Assembly (NCBI RefSeq): GCF_003591005.1
Contig: NZ_QYYD01000005.1
Span: 184,402 to 248,401, forward strand
From: Rhodopseudomonas palustris
Lineage (GTDB): Bacteria > Pseudomonadota > Alphaproteobacteria > Rhizobiales > Xanthobacteraceae
Length of the DNA stretch: 64,000 bases
Reading direction: 5' to 3'
Below are positions 60,431 to 64,000 of the stretch, one piece after another (position 1 is the stretch's first letter; each line of letters starts with the position of its first letter). Made by a program: the position numbers and the translations under genes. Below the pieces are notes generated by a model. The model had not been told where the DNA came from. It saw nothing but the letters and a program-made list of their open reading frames with translations, and ran no database searches.

Positions 60431-61615
60431 TCAGATCATCTCCAGCGCCAGCGCGATGCCCTGCCCGCCGCCGATGCACAGCGTGACGACTCCCTTGCGC
60501 AGGCCGTCGCGCTTCATCGAATGCAATAGCCGCGTGGTCAGGATCGCGCCGGTAGCGCCGATCGGATGGCCGTGGGCGATGGCGCCGCCTTCGACATTGA
60601 CGATGTCGGCCGGCAGCCCGAGCTGCTTGATATTCGCGAGCGGCACCGCCGCGAAGGCCTCGTTGATCTCGATGCGCTCGACGTCCGACAGCTGCCAGCC
60701 TGCGCGCTGCAACGCCTTCTTCACCGCCGGCACCGGGCCGAGCCCGAACATGCCGGGCTCCACCGCCGCGACGCCGTAGCCGGCAAGCCGCGCCAGCGGC
60801 GCGATGCCGGCCGCATCGGCGTAGCTCCGTTCGGCGACGATCATCGCCGACGCCGCGCTGTTCAGCCCCGGCGCATTGCCGGCCGTGATGGTGCCGTCCG
60901 GACGAAACGCCGGCTTCAGCTTGGCGAGGACTTCGACCGTCGTATCCGGTCGCGGCGCTTCGTCGGAGACGAAAGCTTCGACGCCCTTGCGGCCCTTCAC
61001 CGGCACTGCGACGATCTCGTCCGCGAACACGCCGGCCTTCTGCCGCTCCGCGAAGCGCTGCTGCGAGCGTGCCGCGAAGGCGTCCTGTTCGGCCCGGGTG
61101 ATCTGCAGCCTGGTCACCAGATCCTCGGTGTGCCAGCCGGAATGCTCGCCGGAGAACGCGTCGTTGAGGCCGTCGGTCAGCATGCTGTCGAGCACCTCGG
61201 CCGGGCCCATGCGATAGCCCCAGCGGCCGCCCTCGAGCAGATACGGCGCGCGGTCCATGTTCTCCATGCCGCCCGCCACCGCGACGTCGATGTCGCCGGC
61301 GGCGATCTCCAGCGCCGCGGTGACGATCGCCTGCGCGCCGGAGCCGCACACCCGGTTGACCGTCAGCGCCGGAACCGACACCGGCAATTCGCCGCCGATC
61401 GCCGCCTGCCGCGCCGGGTTCATCCGGTTGCCGGCCTGGACCACGTTGCCCATCACCACCGCGCCGACCGCGTCGGCGTCGAGCCCGGCGCGCTGCAGCG
61501 TCTCGCGGATCACGACGCTGCCGAGATCGGTCGCCGGCGTGCCTTTCAGCGTACCGTTATAAGCGCCGATGGCGGTGCGAACCGGATGGCAAAGCACGAT
61601 CTCGCGAGCGGACAT
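60431..61615 (-). CDS. Acetyl-CoA acetyltransferase (thiolase)
   Basis: A 394-residue thiolase. The acyl-carrying nucleophile is Cys90 in LTVNRVCGSGAQAI. The second-half signatures are NVEGGAIAHGHPIGATGA, with the catalytic histidine, and VVTLCIGGGQGIALALE, with the base cysteine. Length is normal. It cleaves or forms 3-ketoacyl-CoA. It lies 15 bp from the end of the convergent dehydrogenase. Confidence 0.93.
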   Translation of the reverse strand: MSAREIVLCHPVRTAIGAYNGTLKGTPATDLGSVVIRETLQRAGLDADAVGAVVMGNVVQAGNRMNPARQAAIGGELPVSVPALTVNRVCGSGAQAIVTAALEIAAGDIDVAVAGGMENMDRAPYLLEGGRWGYRMGPAEVLDSMLTDGLNDAFSGEHSGWHTEDLVTRLQITRAEQDAFAARSQQRFAERQKAGVFADEIVAVPVKGRKGVEAFVSDEAPRPDTTVEVLAKLKPAFRPDGTITAGNAPGLNSAASAMIVAERSYADAAGIAPLARLAGYGVAAVEPGMFGLGPVPAVKKALQRAGWQLSDVERIEINEAFAAVPLANIKQLGLPADIVNVEGGAIAHGHPIGATGAILTTRLLHSMKRDGLRKGVVTLCIGGGQGIALALEMI

Positions 61616-61757
61616 GATGATTTCCTCGGCCTGAGGGCCGGTCGCGCGCGAGCGACAGCGACCCGATCATGGGACGGGGTTGTTGTATGTCGCTCATCAT
61701 TCCATCGCAAGAGCGGGCAAAGCCACCCGCCATCACGGCAGCGTGTTTCGGCCGCGC

Positions 61758-62162
61758 CTACTTCACCTCGCCGAGCTCCTTGAGCACTTCGTTAGCGGCC
61801 TTGAACGCGTCGAGCCCGGCCGGGATGCCGCAATACACCGTGGCGTGCAGCAGCACTTCCTTGATTTCGTCGACGCTGACGCCGTTGGCGATCGCGCCGC
61901 GGGTGTGCAGCTTGATCTCCGGCGCGCGGTTGAGCGCCGTCAGCATCGCCAGATTGAGCATGCTGCGGGTCTTGCGGTCGAGCCCCGGCCGATTCCACGC
62001 ATAGCCCCAGCACCATTCGGTGGTGATGTGCTGAAACGCCTTCATGAAATCACTGGTCGATTGCAGCGACTTGTCGACATAGTCGGCGCCGAGCACCTCG
62101 CGGCGCGCCGCAAGCCCGATCTCGAATAGGCCGCGGAGCGTGATGGTCTGATCGTAACTCAT
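61758..62162 (-). CDS. Carboxymuconolactone decarboxylase-like protein
   Basis: A 134-residue protein of the AhpD/CMD fold. LNLAMLTALNRAPEIKLHTR and VDEIKEVLLHATVYCGIPAG are the family core. ATG 62162 (MSYDQTITLRGLFEIG) matches the usual start; it is preceded by AGGAAC. True 4-carboxymuconolactone decarboxylase is about this size, but no other protocatechuate genes are here, so the specific reaction is uncertain. It is divergent from the dehydrogenase at 62294 (131-bp gap). Confidence 0.85.
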   Translation of the reverse strand: MSYDQTITLRGLFEIGLAARREVLGADYVDKSLQSTSDFMKAFQHITTEWCWGYAWNRPGLDRKTRSMLNLAMLTALNRAPEIKLHTRGAIANGVSVDEIKEVLLHATVYCGIPAGLDAFKAANEVLKELGEVK

Positions 62163-62293
62163 GGGTCGTTCCTTCCTGTGGCTGCACGGCGTGCGTGTCT
62201 CAAGCGAACGCTTTTCGCTTGACCGACAACTCGGCACAGACCTACGCATCGGTCAACATCGCCCCCAGAGCGCCAATCGAGGACCGCCATCGC

Positions 62294-63274
62294 ATGAAAG
62301 CCGTCGTCGTCGACACTTACACCGATATCGACCAGGTCGCGTTGCAGGACATTGCGGTGCCGCCGCTCACGCCAGGATCGGTGCGGGTGCGCGTGCGCGC
62401 GGTGGGCATCGGCTTCGTCGACGGCCTCAAGGTGCAGGGTCGTTACCAGACCAAGGATCCGCTGCCGTTCATCCCCGGCACGGAATTCGCCGGCGAGATC
62501 GACGAGGTCGCGGGCGATGTGAGCGGCTACAGCCCAGGCATGCCGGTGATCGGCATGACGCGCTCCGGCGCCCTCGCCGACTACATCGTCGTTCCGGCCG
62601 ATGCAGTGACGCCGCTGCCGGACGGAGTGTCGGCCGAAGCCGGCGCGGCGTTCCGCGCCAACTACCTGACGGCGCACTACGCGCTGACCGAGCGCGCCAA
62701 GCTCGCGGCCGGCGATCAGCTGCTCGTGCTCGGCGCCGCCGGCGGCGTCGGCACCGCCGCGATCCAGCTCGGCAAGATTTTTGGCGCCCGCGTGATCGCC
62801 GCGGCCTCGACTGCGGCGAAGCGCGACTTCGCGCGTGAACTCGGTGCCGACGCGGCGATCGACTACACCCGCGCCGACTGGCGCGACGAGCTCAAAGACC
62901 TCACCGGCGGCCATGGCTGTGACGTCATCATCGATCCGGTCGGCGGCCCGGTGTCGATCGAAGCCTTCCGCTCGATCGCCTGGAACGGCCGCCACGTCGT
63001 GGTCGGCTTCGCCGCCGGCAGCATCCCGGCGCTGCCGTTCAACCTGCCGCTGCTCAAGGGCGGCATGCTGACCGGCGTCGACCTCGCCCAGGTGCCGCGG
63101 CGCGAGCCGGAGGCCTATCGGCGCGTCAGCGACGAGCTGTTCCGATTGTTGAGCGAGAACCGGCTTAAGCCGGCGGTCGGCCAAGTGTTCGACATCGCCG
63201 ACTTCCGCGAAGCGTTCAAGACGCTTGCGGGCCGGCAGGCGCTCGGCAAAGTGGTGATCCGGGTCTCCGCCTGA
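62294..63274 (+). CDS. NADPH:quinone oxidoreductase-family dehydrogenase (second)
   Basis: A 326-residue zinc-free medium-chain dehydrogenase. VRVRAVGIGFVDGLKVQGRY, PFIPGTEFAGEIDEVAGDV and the nucleotide loop LLVLGAAGGVGTAAIQLGKI (about 144-163) are typical. It shares PALPFNLPLLKGG-type sequence with the enzyme at 59426 (SLPLNLPLLKNC), so the two are distant paralogues. ATG 62294 (MKAVVVDTYTD) is the conserved start. Substrate unknown. Confidence 0.88.
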   Translation: MKAVVVDTYTDIDQVALQDIAVPPLTPGSVRVRVRAVGIGFVDGLKVQGRYQTKDPLPFIPGTEFAGEIDEVAGDVSGYSPGMPVIGMTRSGALADYIVVPADAVTPLPDGVSAEAGAAFRANYLTAHYALTERAKLAAGDQLLVLGAAGGVGTAAIQLGKIFGARVIAAASTAAKRDFARELGADAAIDYTRADWRDELKDLTGGHGCDVIIDPVGGPVSIEAFRSIAWNGRHVVVGFAAGSIPALPFNLPLLKGGMLTGVDLAQVPRREPEAYRRVSDELFRLLSENRLKPAVGQVFDIADFREAFKTLAGRQALGKVVIRVSA

Positions 63275-63396
63275 CGCCGGCGGCCTCGATAAAAAAACCG
63301 AACGGCTCTGTCGGGTCACGCCAGGCTGATCCGTCTTGCAGGAACTCGCGCAGGCGTCTGCAGCGCCACCGTTCGGGCGGATCAAGGGAGAACCGT

Positions 63397-63819
63397 ATGA
63401 AGATCGTGACCAGCCTCAGTTTCCAGGGTCAGTGCCGGGAAGCGTTCGAATTCTACGCCAAGGTGCTCGGCGGCAAGATCACCGCTGCGATGCCGTACAG
63501 CGACGCGCCGCCCGACATGCCGATCACCGATCCCAAATACAAGGACTGGCTGATGCATTGCTGGCTCGAGGTCGGCGATCAGGCGCTGATGGGCGCCGAC
63601 ATGGACGCCGGCTGGGCGCCGAACATCACCAAGCCGAAGAACGGTTTCGACGTCACCCTGCACACCAGCGATCAGGCGCAGGCGCAGCGCTGGCACGAGC
63701 AACTTTCCGAAGGCGGCAAGGTGATGATGCCGTTCGCGCCGACGTTCTGGTCCCCCGGTTTCGGCTCACTGATCGACCGCTTCGGCATCCCGTGGATGAT
63801 CAACACCCAGCCGAGCTGA
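63397..63819 (+). CDS. VOC-family (PhnB/glyoxalase-like) protein
   Basis: A 140-residue protein of the vicinal-oxygen-chelate superfamily, PhnB branch. MKIVTSLSFQGQCREAFEFYAK opens the first beta-alpha-beta module and PTFWSPGFGSLIDRFGIPWMIN closes the second. The phrase TFWSPGFG-DRFGIPW is diagnostic of the branch. ATG 63397 is preceded by GGGAG. Biochemical roles in this branch are mostly unknown. Confidence 0.88.
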   Translation: MKIVTSLSFQGQCREAFEFYAKVLGGKITAAMPYSDAPPDMPITDPKYKDWLMHCWLEVGDQALMGADMDAGWAPNITKPKNGFDVTLHTSDQAQAQRWHEQLSEGGKVMMPFAPTFWSPGFGSLIDRFGIPWMINTQPS

Positions 63820-63889
63820 CGACATTCACGCCGCTCGTCAGAGCCTGACCGAGGGGAAGTCAATGAGACAGGCCACTTTCGTCTCAACC

Positions 63890-63910
63890 CGTCATGCCCG
63901 GCCTTGTGCC
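63890..63910. repeat. REP-like element, truncated copy 4
   Basis: CGTCATGCCCGGCCTTGTGC, matching copies 1 and 3 exactly for 21 bases including the following C, then the sequence changes abruptly at 63911. In the other copies the next bases are GGGCATCCACGCC. The break suggests insertion or rearrangement at this point. Confidence 0.65.
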
Positions 63911-63923
63911 ACGGCTGTCCGGT

Positions 63924-64000
63924 TTAAATTTGATCAATACTGAGGCTCAACTGTCGCTGATCTTTGATGGTCGGCGGCGGTTTGAGCAGGGCGTCGATCG
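63924..64000 (-). CDS. Possible 3' end of an unidentified gene, truncated by the window
   Basis: On the minus strand a frame enters from the right edge and ends at TAA (63924-63926). It reads ...IDALLKPPPTIKDQRQLSLS, then IDQI. I do not recognise the protein. The frame starts just beyond the broken REP element and the local base composition is more AT-rich than neighbouring genes, so the end of a transposase gene is a possible reading. Only 25 residues are visible. Confidence 0.3.
   Translation of the reverse strand, partial: IDALLKPPPTIKDQRQLSLSIDQI

Noticed and set aside
61758..62162. Protocatechuate pathway pcaC
   Set aside because: Family and size fit, but no other pca genes are nearby, so only a CMD-like call is justified.
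1..64000. tRNA, rRNA or riboswitch genes
   Set aside because: No cloverleaf, rRNA-like or conserved riboswitch core was recognised on reading both strands; gaps are short and mostly occupied by promoters or REP elements.

Overview
The window is high-GC, densely coding DNA that looks like a Rhodopseudomonas palustris / Bradyrhizobium-type alphaproteobacterium. The evidence is the gene content (heterotetrameric sarcosine-oxidase-like enzyme, GlnT-type glutamine synthetase, tripartite TctABC transporter, many ABC importers, acyl-CoA enzymes) and repeated imperfect palindromes between genes. This placement is inference. No rRNA, tRNA or CRISPR array was seen.

Region 1 (1-22.2 kb) reads as one-carbon and methylated-nitrogen metabolism. 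A truncated GlxA-type regulator is divergent from soxB-soxD-soxA-soxG-purU. A ten-gene minus-strand operon (16937 down to 7029) encodes a urea/short-amide-type ABC importer, an unrecognised 146-aa protein, an N,N-dimethylformamidase-like large subunit, a Rieske-oxygenase-like protein that has lost most of its metal ligands, an unrecognised 125-aa protein and a Sel1-repeat protein. A divergent XRE-cupin regulator follows, then mgsA-mgsB-mgsC-like genes and a GlnT/GmaS-like synthetase. The most economical reading is uptake of an N-methylated amide, hydrolysis to a methylamine, transfer of the methylamine to glutamate (N-methylglutamate pathway), oxidative demethylation by the Sox/Mgd complex, and release of formate by PurU.

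Region 2 (22.7-53.5 kb) is a large coenzyme F420 cluster. Two long minus-strand operons share the F420 biosynthesis genes: cofC and a fused fbiC in one (50074 down to 38504); cofD, cofE and the F420:NADP oxidoreductase npdG in the other (38137 down to 23640). Each operon also carries its own importer, a three-subunit molybdenum hydroxylase, luciferase-like (LLM) flavin/F420 enzymes and a PLP enzyme. A third unit (53470 down to 51238) repeats an M24 hydrolase plus LLM enzyme. Two IclR regulators flank the main block. A similar 18-bp operator-like site lies just downstream of a putative promoter in front of all three units. This looks like a dedicated F420-dependent catabolic system for an unknown, probably nitrogen-containing, compound.

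Region 3 (53.9-64 kb) is ordinary acyl-CoA and redox metabolism: acyl-CoA dehydrogenase, an orphan amino-acid-type binding protein, an acyl-CoA synthetase, an AraC regulator, two quinone-oxidoreductase-type dehydrogenases, a thiolase, a carboxymuconolactone-decarboxylase-like protein and a VOC protein. The last bases hold a palindromic repeat broken by what may be the end of an insertion element.
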